A stretch of 64,000 nucleotides of DNA, taken from the NCBI GenBank assembly GCA_946965045.2, contig OX337231.1:3596001-3660000 (forward strand), in the 5' to 3' direction. How positions within the stretch are numbered: the first letter of the stretch is position 1; each line of letters opens with the position of its first letter. Source of the stretch: Epithemia pelagica (taxonomy: Eukaryota; Bacillariophyta; Bacillariophyceae; Surirellales; Surirellaceae). Position numbers and translations under genes: made by a program. The notes below the pieces were generated by a model that saw nothing but the letters and a program-made list of their open reading frames with translations, was not told where the DNA came from and searched no databases. Below are positions 20,795-30,249 of this stretch, piece by piece.

Positions 20795-22315
20795 ATGGTT
20801 TGGGACACCACGTGGACCGAACCAACAACAACAGCACGATCAGCAGCATCGTTGCACCCATACGACTATGACGACAAGACGGATCCAACCACCATGATGA
20901 GTAATTGTGTTCGTGACTTGTATTGGACTCATATTGACCAAGATCAAGAACGCATCATGCTCCAGGAAATTTGGCAACAACAAGAACAACAGGAACAACA
21001 ACCAGTTTCTCCCACAAGAACCACCACCACAACCACATCGAGAACGACACGCCCCCACTGTCCGACGCCTTCTCCGCCGCCGCCTTGTTTGCGACGAACT
21101 TCCACCAGCACAAGCTCTTCTTCGTCTTCGTCTTCGTCTTCGTCGTCTTCACTGTCCAATAGCACCAACACGCCTAGTAGCAGTGCCGACTCTTGGCAAC
21201 GACCATCGTGTTTGGTATTCTCCAACGACCCTTCTCGTGGTGGTGGTCACAAAGAAAAGAACCCAGCACAGGCCAGCACCCGTCCCGACCAAACAACCAC
21301 AACAACACGCGCGCACAAGCGTACCGTCCACTTTGATATCCACATTCGCTGGATTCCGTCCCCCTCTCCCTTGGAGCAGCAGCAGCAAGTGTCGGCCTCA
21401 CAAGACCCCTACTCCCCAGACGACACCAACGATAACCAGGACACCGCCCGCCGCCATGCCTTGTGGTATACGGTTCCCGAATTGATTCAGTTTCGCCACG
21501 AAGCACGAGTCTTGTGTCGCCAATTGCGCCTGCAACAACAACAACAACAAAAGTCGACGTTGCGACGAAAACGACCGCGAGACTCTCACCACACGACGGT
21601 CCGGCCAGCACCCATGATGGCCGAGTGGCCACTGTCCAGTAGGAGCACCATCACCACCCAATCGTCCAACCATGAGGATTTGAAGGAGGATCGTACTACT
21701 ACTAAAAATACCACCACCACAACAACACGCGGCTTGGAACAACGAGCCTGTTTGGAACGACAACGACGACGGTACGTGACCTTACAAAATGTCGTGACCA
21801 CCTACCGTCAATGGCGGCGGAGGTACACCAACCACCGCCCACCACCACAAGACAACGACGACAAGGACGGTGGTGATTGGAAGCGTCGGATTGCATCGTG
21901 GTCCACGTGGGCAGTCCGATTGGCACAATTGGAAGCGCAACGAGATTACGAACGGGCCTATGGAACCAAGCCGCAGCAGCAGCCTCGTGACAAGAACAAC
22001 TCGATCCGTACCTCGGCATCTTTTGCTTCTTCCAGGACCAACACTACGACGACGAAGCAGCCGGAGCATCCCATTCCCTCCATTTTATGGGTTCCCGTTA
22101 CTGACAGTACGACGATGGATGGCGATGTGTTGGAGCATGGATTGTCTCCCCACAACAACGATACGGTTGGCGAGAGGAACGCTTGGAAAGACACCACCAC
22201 GGATTGCCCCTACGTATCTCTTCATGAGAAAGAAAATCATGATAATGATGATGAGGAGGAGGAAGAGGATTCGTTGGATCGTTTGTGTCGGCACAAACGA
22301 CCACGCTGCATCTAA
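20795..22315 (+). CDS. RGLE-D: large RGLE-family protein
   Basis: A 506-aa protein starting at the ATG at 20795. It has DLYWTHIDQDQERIMLQEIW followed by PVSP, a Ser homopolymer (about residues 108-130), KRTVHFDIHIRWI, ALWYTVPELIQFRHEARVLC, a Gln run and basic patch, TRGLEQRACLERQRRRYVT, and WAVRLAQLEAQRDYERAYG. The C terminus is acidic (DDEEEEEDSLDRL) then basic (CRHKRPRCI). It is the intact source-type copy of the pseudogene at 30250-31086: the two share the ERQRRR core, the IPSILW/MDGD..EHGLS segment and the exact C terminus RLCRHKRPRCI. It sits head-to-head with RGLE-C and tail-to-tail with HA1. Confidence 0.8.
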   Translation: MVWDTTWTEPTTTARSAASLHPYDYDDKTDPTTMMSNCVRDLYWTHIDQDQERIMLQEIWQQQEQQEQQPVSPTRTTTTTTSRTTRPHCPTPSPPPPCLRRTSTSTSSSSSSSSSSSSSLSNSTNTPSSSADSWQRPSCLVFSNDPSRGGGHKEKNPAQASTRPDQTTTTTRAHKRTVHFDIHIRWIPSPSPLEQQQQVSASQDPYSPDDTNDNQDTARRHALWYTVPELIQFRHEARVLCRQLRLQQQQQQKSTLRRKRPRDSHHTTVRPAPMMAEWPLSSRSTITTQSSNHEDLKEDRTTTKNTTTTTTRGLEQRACLERQRRRYVTLQNVVTTYRQWRRRYTNHRPPPQDNDDKDGGDWKRRIASWSTWAVRLAQLEAQRDYERAYGTKPQQQPRDKNNSIRTSASFASSRTNTTTTKQPEHPIPSILWVPVTDSTTMDGDVLEHGLSPHNNDTVGERNAWKDTTTDCPYVSLHEKENHDNDDEEEEEDSLDRLCRHKRPRCI

Positions 22316-23155
22316 TAGAGCGAGGTACAAACCAATGGACTGGGACACGGGGCCATGTTCCTCTTTATTTGCTTGCAAAGGTCCCACAACCAAAGAAGAA
22401 AACACAGGAGAGGCTCCTACGTGTTTTCGAGAATCGCGAGTGTCCAAAACACAACATAATAGGAAATGACGCATCCATGGCAAAATCGCCAGGAGAGGGT
22501 TTGGTCCTCTAGTGTTGATAGAGACATCTATAGCTATAGTAGGAAATGTGTACCTAACGATCCAATGGCGGTCGGGAATGGCTTTGAGTGTAACACTCTA
22601 TGGTTTATACTGTTTTGCCACTGTATGGCAATCTTGGACCGGAATTGTGAAAGGCAACCTCGTCTTATTGTAGTCCATATCGTGCTCTTGTAGAACTTGG
22701 TAGTGCTGGGATGTTTTCCTCCATGAGAGATTTTTCGACTACGCCGCCGGCTCCTCCAAGGATCCCCGAGTTTGTCGCAGTCCTGGAGGTTCCGAAACTC
22801 ATCGTTTCTACGTCCTCCCATTGGTTGTGAAGAGTACTATTCATGAATGATGCAAACCATTGACGTACGTGTGCGGTCTTCTTGTACTCCTATGTTCTAC
22901 GCAAAGTCGCGAACCAAAAGACGACCAAGTTCCTGCAACCATTGAAGCGCGTGTCTCATGGCAAGCATATTCTGATCTTGCCCCCCTTTTTGCTGCATCA
23001 CGAATTTGTGTAAAGCGTCTCAAGAGGATACATGGGAGGTTCATCACTTTGATTGACTGGGGGTGCGGTTTGTTCCATCCTCCGCCCCTGTGTGTCCAAC
23101 CACTGTGGAACCACAAACGAGCTTGCTGTCTTATTGGTTCAAGCTATTCTTATTA
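22316..23155. repeat. Duplicated RGLE-HA spacer, copy 0
   Basis: This convergent spacer contains blocks found again downstream. TTGGTCCTC...GTTGATAGA...ACGATCCAATGG recurs at about 25630-25700 and 31268-31340. TGATGCAAACCATTGAC and flanking sequence recur at about 25994. GAGGTTCATCACTTT near 23037 recurs at 31349. It is read as the 3' flanks of the RGLE and HA genes carried along in segmental duplication. Open frames here are not conserved as proteins between copies. Confidence 0.65.
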
Positions 23156-25186
23156 TTATTCTTTCTTGTGCAGGTGTGGTTGTTCTGGAGCTTTGGTTTT
23201 GTTCGGCAGTGTGTGTTGTTGTTGCTGCATCTTCTTTTTCAGGTTGCCTCGTCCAATATGGTGGACAAAGTCGATTTGATTCAACAGTTCTATCCGTTCG
23301 GGTGTCAATCGTGCTGTTTTGGTGCCTCTTCTCGCTGCAGTAGTAGTGCTGGTTGCGGAGTCCTTTCGTGACGACACGTATCGTTTGTAGGCCTTGCGTT
23401 GCATGGCCACCCATTCGCCCAAGGGTGGATTGTCGGGATACACGTGAGGGACCAAACAATGCCCATGGGTGGCATGATAGTCGACCAATTCTTGATACCG
23501 TTTGTGCCAAGCAGCTTCCAAGGGATTCCACTCAAAGCCAGGTACTTGTTCCAGCAAGCGAATCCGTTCTGGTGTAATGGGACGAATCACCGCCACGTTC
23601 TTGGTCGGGAGGATGGTCGTCGTCGCCGCCGTCGTCGCGCCATGGTTGTCGTCCTCTTGTTGATGCTGTTGATGATAGGCCCGACGTTGATTGTTCAACC
23701 ATTCGGATAAACTGCTCCCTTCGGGGATTTTCACATGACCATTCTGTTGGACAAAGGCCACGAGTTGTTGATAGTGTTGCTTCCAGGCGGTCTCATGAGG
23801 ATCCCAATCAAAGCCAATCGAATTCAATCGCTGCATCCGATCGAGTGTCAAGACGGGTCCCGAGATGGAAGGCTGTTTCTTGTTCTTGTTGTTGTGGCTG
23901 GCCTCGGTCTCTACAGTCTCCGACGAATGCTGTGATTGTTGTTGTTGTTGCTGTTGATAGTTGATGTAGGCCTGGCGTTGGGTTGCGACCCACGGTGCCA
24001 AAACTGGATACTCCTTGGATCGAATGGGGACTCGACAATGACCATGTTCCTTTTGATAGGCTACCAATTCTAGAAACTTGAGGTTCCATCGAGCATCCAA
24101 GACATTGATTTCAAAGTCCAATCGTTCTAACAAACGAACACGTCGTTTGGTCAAGGCGGCAGTCTTCCATCGACCACGACCACCCGGTTGTTGTTGTCGT
24201 TTGCCCAATTTGTAATTTCGAAAGGACTGACGTTCAATCTTGACCCACTTTCCCAATTCTGGATTGTCGGCATAGGTAGGAGGCACCAAACAATGTCCAT
24301 GTTTGTGATAGTAATCTACCAATTCAATGTATCGTTCAAACCATTGGTTAAAGACACGCCAGGAAATCTTCAGATGGTCCAACTTTTCTTGACGTTCCAA
24401 CGTCATGGTCGTTTGGGGGTTTCCTTCTTTCCAATGGCAAAATTCTCTACGTTGCTGCTGAAGCCACGTTTTGAGAGTGGGATGGTCCTTCCAAATGGCC
24501 TCGAGATCGATCAATTCGTTTTCTGCTTTTTCTTGTTGCTTGACACACTCGGCCAGTTTTTCATATTGACGACTCCATTCTGTCGTATTCTTCTTCTCCT
24601 TGTGGTTCCCAACGTTTTGGGTGTTGTTGTTGTCGTCGTCGTTGGATGCATGGTTGGGTTCCGCATCGAACGTAGTAGTATCAGTGTTGTTGTTGGTTGC
24701 TGTTGCTGCTGGGAGGGACGAAACGTGCCGTGTCGTAGCAGGAGTACCAGAAAAGGATGGGGATGAAAATGGCTGCTGCAACCAATCACAACAACAACTC
24801 AAGTGTTGCCTCCTCTCAAACGACGACAATAGTGGTGGTGGCTGTTGCAACTGCCAACCATTTCTTGTCAACAACCGAGTCCAAGAAGAAGAAAAGGAAG
24901 AAGAAGAAGAAGATCGTTTCGAGCGAGTATCATGAGCATTCTTCAAGAAGGTGGTTGTTTGCGGCAGAGCACTGAAAGATAGAGTAGAAGTAGAAGTACA
25001 GAAGTAAACGTTTCTGCTTGTCGTTGTCGTCACAGCGAAACTACTTCTTTGTTGTGTGGCCCACCACCTCAAGAATGTCGTCAACGACCCGCGGTGATGT
25101 TGTTCGTCGTGGTGTGAACCGAGCCATTGCCGCCGTCGTGGATTCACTGCTGTGCCAAGAAGCTTATTGTTATGATGGAATCTCAT
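23156..25186 (-). CDS. HA1: helicase-associated (HA) repeat protein
   Basis: A 676-aa protein from the ATG at 25186. Upstream residues of the open frame lack counterparts in HA2. The first 130 residues are Arg/Ser/Thr-rich and resemble an organelle presequence. A degenerate unit (EWSRQYEKLAECVK...TLKTWLQQQR) near residue 204 is followed by four clear HA repeats beginning near residues 279, 365, 465 and 559. Each has W...Y.EL..Y...HGHC.VP, a gap, L..WV..QR..Y. These match the helicase-associated domain (Pfam HA, PF03457). No DEAD/DEAH motor, Walker A or other catalytic motif is present. The DNA-binding fold of HA domains is established; the substrate of this protein is unknown. HA2 is a close duplicate and HA3 a more distant one. 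Confidence 0.82.
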   Translation of the reverse strand: MRFHHNNKLLGTAVNPRRRQWLGSHHDEQHHRGSLTTFLRWWATQQRSSFAVTTTTSRNVYFCTSTSTLSFSALPQTTTFLKNAHDTRSKRSSSSSSFSSSWTRLLTRNGWQLQQPPPLLSSFERRQHLSCCCDWLQQPFSSPSFSGTPATTRHVSSLPAATATNNNTDTTTFDAEPNHASNDDDNNNTQNVGNHKEKKNTTEWSRQYEKLAECVKQQEKAENELIDLEAIWKDHPTLKTWLQQQRREFCHWKEGNPQTTMTLERQEKLDHLKISWRVFNQWFERYIELVDYYHKHGHCLVPPTYADNPELGKWVKIERQSFRNYKLGKRQQQPGGRGRWKTAALTKRRVRLLERLDFEINVLDARWNLKFLELVAYQKEHGHCRVPIRSKEYPVLAPWVATQRQAYINYQQQQQQQSQHSSETVETEASHNNKNKKQPSISGPVLTLDRMQRLNSIGFDWDPHETAWKQHYQQLVAFVQQNGHVKIPEGSSLSEWLNNQRRAYHQQHQQEDDNHGATTAATTTILPTKNVAVIRPITPERIRLLEQVPGFEWNPLEAAWHKRYQELVDYHATHGHCLVPHVYPDNPPLGEWVAMQRKAYKRYVSSRKDSATSTTTAARRGTKTARLTPERIELLNQIDFVHHIGRGNLKKKMQQQQHTLPNKTKAPEQPHLHKKE

Positions 25187-25479
25187 TTTGGTTCCGATGC
25201 TCTTTTTCTCTCTCGCTCTTTTGGACACGAAAGACGAACATGGACCCGGCTCGTTTTCAAGGAGAGAAAGTGTCCAACCTTCACAGGAAAGCGGCATGGA
25301 TCAACCGCAAGAAGTGTGGTCGTGCAACATAATATTATATGCCAGACTGCGAATTTACAGCAAGCAATCTATCCGCGACTCCGATGGGGTTTCAGCAACT
25401 CTAACCCTATTGTCTTTGTTATGCTTGTGGTTTTCTGTTGTTTTGTTCGTCTTTTGTGAAGATGCCAAAGATATCATCG

Positions 25480-25620
25480 CTTTGGGCGTCGAAAGAAGAC
25501 AGGATCGTCTATCAGTATACAAGCTAGATGCCGAAAGCCCTCTTTTGTCTTGGGAAAACGGTCTCGATTCATGATGGGTTCCATCAATTGTGGGTGTGGT
25601 GGTTGTTGTTGGTGCTGGGC
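25480..25620 (+). pseudogene. 5' stub of a CC gene, truncated by deletion
   Basis: The sequence from about 25480 matches the CC promoter/5' flank, including CCGAAAGCCCTCTTTTGTC and CGGTCTCGATTC. The ATGATGGGTTCCATC at 25571 matches the CC1 start exactly. One extra T after ATCAATTG shifts the frame: removing it would give a W-x-W-then-Leu-rich signal as in the other copies. Homology stops at about 25620, where the sequence switches to the RGLE-HA spacer (GGAGAGGGTTTGGTCCTC). No open frame remains, so this is a dead stub. Confidence 0.75.
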
Positions 25621-26311
25621 CTGGAGAGGGTTTGGTCCTCGTGTGTTGATAGACACCTCTGTAGCTAGCAGATACGTGTGAAATGAACGATCCAATGGCG
25701 GCCGCCAGGAAGCATGGAATGGTTCTATGGCTATCACTCTAGTTTACCGTTTCACCACTGTCTGGCAATCTTCGATTCGATTGCAGCCTCGTATTAGTTG
25801 TAGTCCATCTCGCGCTCTGGTACGTTCACGACGATTCATTCGCCCAGTAAGAAGGAACTTGGTAGCCCCGGAATGAATGTGAGAAAAAGGCCACGCCTGG
25901 TAGCCTGTCCCTTCTCACAGTCCTGAGGTTCCGAAACTCATTGCCCTCCAAAGGCTCTTCCCATCGGTTGTCGACAGTCATATGCATTCCTGAATGATGC
26001 AAACCATTGACTTGTGCGCGGTGCTCTTGTACTCGTATGCTCTTCACAAAATCGAGAACCAAACAACGACCAAGTTCTTGCAACCATTGAATGGTGGGTC
26101 TCATTGCAAGCATATTCTGACCTTGTCCCCTTTCCGGCATCGCGAATGTTTATGGATTGGAGGTCCGTCACTTTTTTGACAGCGGGTGCTATTTGTTTCA
26201 TCCTCCACCCATGTTTGCGCATCCTCCACCCATGTTTATGCGTTCGGATCCACCAACCACTATGGAACCACAACTGAACTCGCTGGTATTGTCGTATTGG
26301 TTCAAGGAGTC
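25621..26311. repeat. Duplicated RGLE-HA spacer, copy A
   Basis: Homologous to 22492-23155, beginning immediately at the CC stub junction and continuing to the HA2 3' end. It contains a 21-bp tandem duplication at about 26200-26241 (unit ATCCTCCACCCATGTTTGCGC with two differences). No gene is supported. Confidence 0.65.
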
Positions 26312-28309
26312 CTATTCTTTTTCTTCTCCTTCTTCTTTCTTGTACAGACAAGGCTGCTCTGGAGCTTTTGTTTTCTCCGGTGGTGCTTGTTGTTGTTGTT
26401 GCTTCTTTTTTCTCATGTTGTCTCGTCCAGTTTGGTGGAAAAAGTCGATTTGATTCAACAGTTCGATCCGTTCGGGTGTCAATCGTGCCGTTCTGGGCCC
26501 TTCTCTTGCTGCAGCAGAAGAGGTAGTGGTTGGGGATACGTCCTTTCGTGATGACACATGATGTTTGTAGGCCCTGCGTTGATCGTACACCCACAACCCA
26601 AAGGGTGGATTGTCGGGATACACGTGAGGGACCAAACAATGCCCATGGGTGGCATGATAGTCGACCAATTCTTGATACCGTTTCTGCCAAGCAGTTTCCA
26701 AGGGATTCCACTCAAAGCCCGGAACTTGTTCCAACAAGCGAATCCGTTCCGGTGTAATGAAAGGACCCTTTACCACGTTCTTCGTGGAGCCATGCTTCTC
26801 GTCCTCTTCTTGTTGTTGCTGATGCTGTCGTTGATGATAGGCGTGGCGTTGCTTGTACAGCCACATGGCTAAACTACTGGTAATGCCCTCTTTGGGGATT
26901 TTCACATGACCATGCCGTTTGGCAAAAGCCACGAGTTGTTGATAGTGTTGCTGCCAGGCGGTCTCCAAAGGATCCCAATCAAAGCCAATCGAATTCAATC
27001 GTTGCATCCGATCGGGTGTCAAGACGGTTCCCGAGTTTAAAGACTTCCTTTTGTTCTTGTTTTTGTTGCTGGCCTCGGTCTTCACAGTCGACAAATGCTG
27101 TGATTGTTGTTGTTGTTGATAGTTCATGTAGACTTTACGTTGGGTTTTGACCCACTCTGCCAAGACGGGATACTCCTTGGATCGATCGGGGACCCGACAA
27201 TGACCATGGTGTTTTTGATAGGCTACCAATTCTCGAAACTTGAGGTTCCATCGAGCATCCAAGACATTTATTTCAAAGTCCAATCGATCAAACAAACGAA
27301 CACGTCGTTTGGTCAAGGCAGTCCATCGACGACGACCACTACCCGGCTGTTGTTGTCGTTTGCCCAATTTGTAATTTCGAAAGGACTGTCGTTGCATTTT
27401 GACCCACTTTCCCAGTTCCGGATTGTCTTCATAGGTAGGAGGCACCAAACAATGCCCATGTTTGTGATGGTAGTCTACCAATTCAATGTATCGATCAAAC
27501 CATTGGTTAAAGACACGCCAGGGAATCTTGAAATGATCCAACTTTTCTTGACGTTCCAACGTCATGGTCGTTTGGGGGTTTCCTTCTTTCCAAAGGCAAA
27601 AGTCTCTACGTTGTTGCTGGAGCCACGTTTTGAGAGTGGGATGGTCCTTACAAATGGCCTCGAGATCGACTGATTCATTTTCTTGTTGTTTTCCTTGTTG
27701 TTGCTTGACGCACTCGGCCAGTTTCTGGTACAGACGATTCCATTCGTCCTGGTGGTTCTCGTTGTTGTTTTTCTGACCAGTGTCGTCGTCCTTGAATTCG
27801 AGGTCGTCCTTTTTTCTTGTGGATTCATCCGCATGGAACAAGACCTTGTCTGTGTCATGGTTTGTCATTCTTTGTACGGAGGATGAGGAGAAGCAGTGTC
27901 TTGTTGTCGTCCGATGATACAAGACTGGAGATGGACGTGAGTGTCGCCCATGCCAACCAAACAAAAAGAAGGGGGGAGGAGGAGTGCTTCTTGGAAACAG
28001 CGACGACGACGGCAGTCGCTGTGACTGCCAACCGTTCCATAACAAACGGATCCATAAGAAGGACGAGGATGGGTTCGAGAAGAGAGGAGTGACTGTCTCT
28101 TTCCAGGTGATTTTTCTCGTAGCGCTTGTCGTAGTAGTACTATTGGTACAGGATCTTACGAATATGTCGTCGTTTCTGCCTGTTTTTACGAGGCTCCTTC
28201 TTTTGTTTGTTGTGGTCCTCCACAAGAACAAGAAGGTTCGTAGTACTTGTCGTTTTTGTGGATCGAACCAAAGCAATTGCCGACTCATTCTGCTCCACAT
28301 GCACCTCAT
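26312..28309 (-). CDS. HA2: helicase-associated (HA) repeat protein
   Basis: A 665-aa protein from the ATG at 28309, with other in-frame ATGs just inside. It has the same plan as HA1: a basic, Arg/Trp/Leu-rich N terminus consistent with organelle import, a degenerate unit (EWNRLYQKLAECVK...TLKTWLQQQR), then four HA repeats with HGHCLVPPTYEDNPELGKWV, HGHCRVPDRSKEYPVLAEWV, HGHVKIPKEG..LAMWL and HGHCLVPHVYPDNPPFGLWV. The last part keeps RLTPERIELLNQIDF. Long runs of coding sequence are almost identical to HA1 at the nucleotide level (for example around 27555-27680 against 24395-24520), so duplication is recent. No helicase motor is present. The N-terminal third has diverged more than the repeats. 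Confidence 0.82.
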   Translation of the reverse strand: MRCMWSRMSRQLLWFDPQKRQVLRTFLFLWRTTTNKRRSLVKTGRNDDIFVRSCTNSTTTTSATRKITWKETVTPLFSNPSSSFLWIRLLWNGWQSQRLPSSSLFPRSTPPPPFFLFGWHGRHSRPSPVLYHRTTTRHCFSSSSVQRMTNHDTDKVLFHADESTRKKDDLEFKDDDTGQKNNNENHQDEWNRLYQKLAECVKQQQGKQQENESVDLEAICKDHPTLKTWLQQQRRDFCLWKEGNPQTTMTLERQEKLDHFKIPWRVFNQWFDRYIELVDYHHKHGHCLVPPTYEDNPELGKWVKMQRQSFRNYKLGKRQQQPGSGRRRWTALTKRRVRLFDRLDFEINVLDARWNLKFRELVAYQKHHGHCRVPDRSKEYPVLAEWVKTQRKVYMNYQQQQQSQHLSTVKTEASNKNKNKRKSLNSGTVLTPDRMQRLNSIGFDWDPLETAWQQHYQQLVAFAKRHGHVKIPKEGITSSLAMWLYKQRHAYHQRQHQQQQEEDEKHGSTKNVVKGPFITPERIRLLEQVPGFEWNPLETAWQKRYQELVDYHATHGHCLVPHVYPDNPPFGLWVYDQRRAYKHHVSSRKDVSPTTTSSAAAREGPRTARLTPERIELLNQIDFFHQTGRDNMRKKKQQQQQAPPEKTKAPEQPCLYKKEEGEEKE

Positions 28310-28639
28310 TCTTCCAACGATCTGTCTCTGTCTCTCTGTCTGTCTCTGTCTCTCTTTGTCTCTTTTGTTGCCACGCGTTCTCGGACCTTTTTCGTTCTTT
28401 GGAAGGAGAGTCTATCCCGACAACAACAACAAGAGAAAACAAAAAAGATACCGACTGAACCCTCTAAAACGCAAATCAAATAGCTATCGCTGATAGATCG
28501 CTTTTAATGTAAACTACTCCTAGGAGTACTATGGGACGTGAATAGACAAGATGATAGCAAGCATAGTTGGATCGCGGTCAATCTTCAGTCATGCTTTTGT
28601 CATCTTTCGTCTCTTCTTTGTGGTCGAGTTTTGGGACAA

Positions 28640-28720
28640 AGATACAAACGAGAGATCGTTGGGTGTCAAGAGAAGACAGGCCGAAAGCCCTCTTTTATCA
28701 TGGGACGACGGTCTCGATTC
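28640..28720 (+). promoter_or_regulatory. Conserved 5' flank of CC2
   Basis: This block carries GAGATCGTTGGGTGTCAAGA, GAAAGCCCTCTTTTATC and CGGTCTCGATTC before ATGATG. The same order of blocks precedes CC1 (minus strand) and the CC stub at 25480-25570. It is probably the core promoter and leader of the family. Confidence 0.4.
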
Positions 28721-29801
28721 ATGATGACTTCCATCAGTTGGATGTGGTGGTTGCTAATGCTGGAAACAGGGACCATTCTGCAGACATGTCATTCCTTGTT
28801 GTCGCCGCTCCACCCCTCGAACGTGGTGGTTCGATCCTCCATCTTTGACGGAACGACGGGTCGTTCATTGTTCCCTTCTAGCAGCACGCCCCGTAAACTG
28901 ACTCACGATCATCAAAATCCCTCCGAGGACCTCGATGCGTCTTCTTCTTCGCTCTGGCCGGCCAAGACACGCATTTTGCAAGACATGGTACAAACCCTGC
29001 AGCACGAACGTGACGCATTGCGACATCGATTGCACCAGCTTCAACAACAACCACCAACCGACAATAACGGCCATGACGAGGAGGTTCCCAACTCGACAGG
29101 GACCGACTGGCAAGACGCCTATTACCAACAATGGTTGTCGAAACCGTCCACAAAAGTGGCCTGGGACGCCCACATTCGAGAGGCGCAATCCCAATGGGAA
29201 ACCCAACATGTTCGACCCCTCCAACAAGATTGCGCACCTCCAACAACAACAACAACAACAAGCACTACTTCTCGTCCACAGCACCACGAACCAAACCAAA
29301 ACCACGGACAGTAGTACGAATACTACCATGGGATTGGTAAAGAGTTCGACGCTTCTTGTGGCACAACAACAACTACTACAACAAGAGGAATGGCGTTTGG
29401 AACGTAAAACCTTGGAACACGAGTGTCTGGAATTGCAGCGTCAACTGGACCAGGCCACAGCCCAAATTGCCGCAGCCTCGGCCTCTCGTACCACCACAGC
29501 AAACCAAGAGTTCAGTGACACGCAACAACAACAACACTGGCAGGAGCGGTTGAGAGAACAGCAACAAGAATATACGCAAACTTGGCAAGCTCGTCGCGTC
29601 CAAGTGTCGGAAGCCAAACAAATTGCCAAGGCCGCTGTCCGGACGGCACAATCACGAGCCCATGAAGCGGTATCGACCTGGCATGCTGCCCAACAGGAAT
29701 TGTTTCAACAAAAACAAGAATTGCAACACTTGCAACAAGACGAATGGCAAGAACAAGAACAACAAAATGACAATGAGGATGACAAGGAACAAGAACCGTG
29801 A
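28721..29801 (+). pseudogene. CC2: frameshifted copy of the signal-peptide coiled-coil gene
   Basis: The start (MMTSISWMWWLLMLETG) and first 175 or so codons parallel CC1, including SSEDLDASSSSLWPAKTRIL and AYYQQWLSKPSTKVAWDAHI. After RPLQQD the frame changes. CC1 has 23 bases between CAACAAG and ATTGC that are absent here, with CAAG at both ends of the missing segment, and the original frame then ends at 29314. The remaining coiled coil (QQQALLLVHST, WRLERKTLEHECLELQ, VSEAKQIAKAAVRTAQ) is intact but in another frame, to the stop at 29801. A nearby (CAA)n expansion of 15 bases keeps phase and is not the cause. It is most likely a young pseudogene. A short N-terminal protein could still be made. 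Confidence 0.8.
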
Positions 29802-30249
29802 CGAGCAGGAGAGCTGTCTGGTGGTAACACCAGGATATAATAGAGGCCAACAAGGTTGTTTTTGCACACACCATGGATTGGTCCACTCTAGCACGTATAC
29901 GAAAAAACACTGGGAGACACATTGGATTGCTTTCTTTTCCCCAATCTAATTATGGGCTTCCCCAGCGAACGAAAAGTTTCGGGAAAGCGTTGTCGGTTGC
30001 CGTGTTCATTCAAGAAAGAGCGGAAGAGAGAGAGAGAGAGAGAGCATTGGAAAAATCAGATTCAGCAAGCTTGGCAAAATGAATTGACCATTGCTCTTGT
30101 TTGATCCACAACAACAACAACTACAACAATTATTTTTTTCTTGTGGAGGTGGTGGAGGATGACGACCCCAAGAAAAGGAGCCAAAGCATGAAAAATCAAG
30201 TGTGGAAGAACAAGAAGACTGTCACTCCTCTCTGCTCGACCCCACCGTA
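29802..30249. other. Spacer between CC2 and RGLE pseudogenes
   Basis: No supported gene. It includes a short (AG)n run near 30027-30045 and a (CAA)n patch near 30107-30125. Confidence 0.5.

Noticed and set aside
23156-25297. Long upstream extension of HA1 (713 aa)
   Set aside because: The extra 37 residues are not matched in HA2; the ATG at 25186 begins the presequence-like region.
29230-29262. (CAA)n expansion as the cause of the CC2 frameshift
   Set aside because: Relative to CC1 the expansion is 15 bases, a multiple of three; the adjacent 23-base deletion explains the shift.
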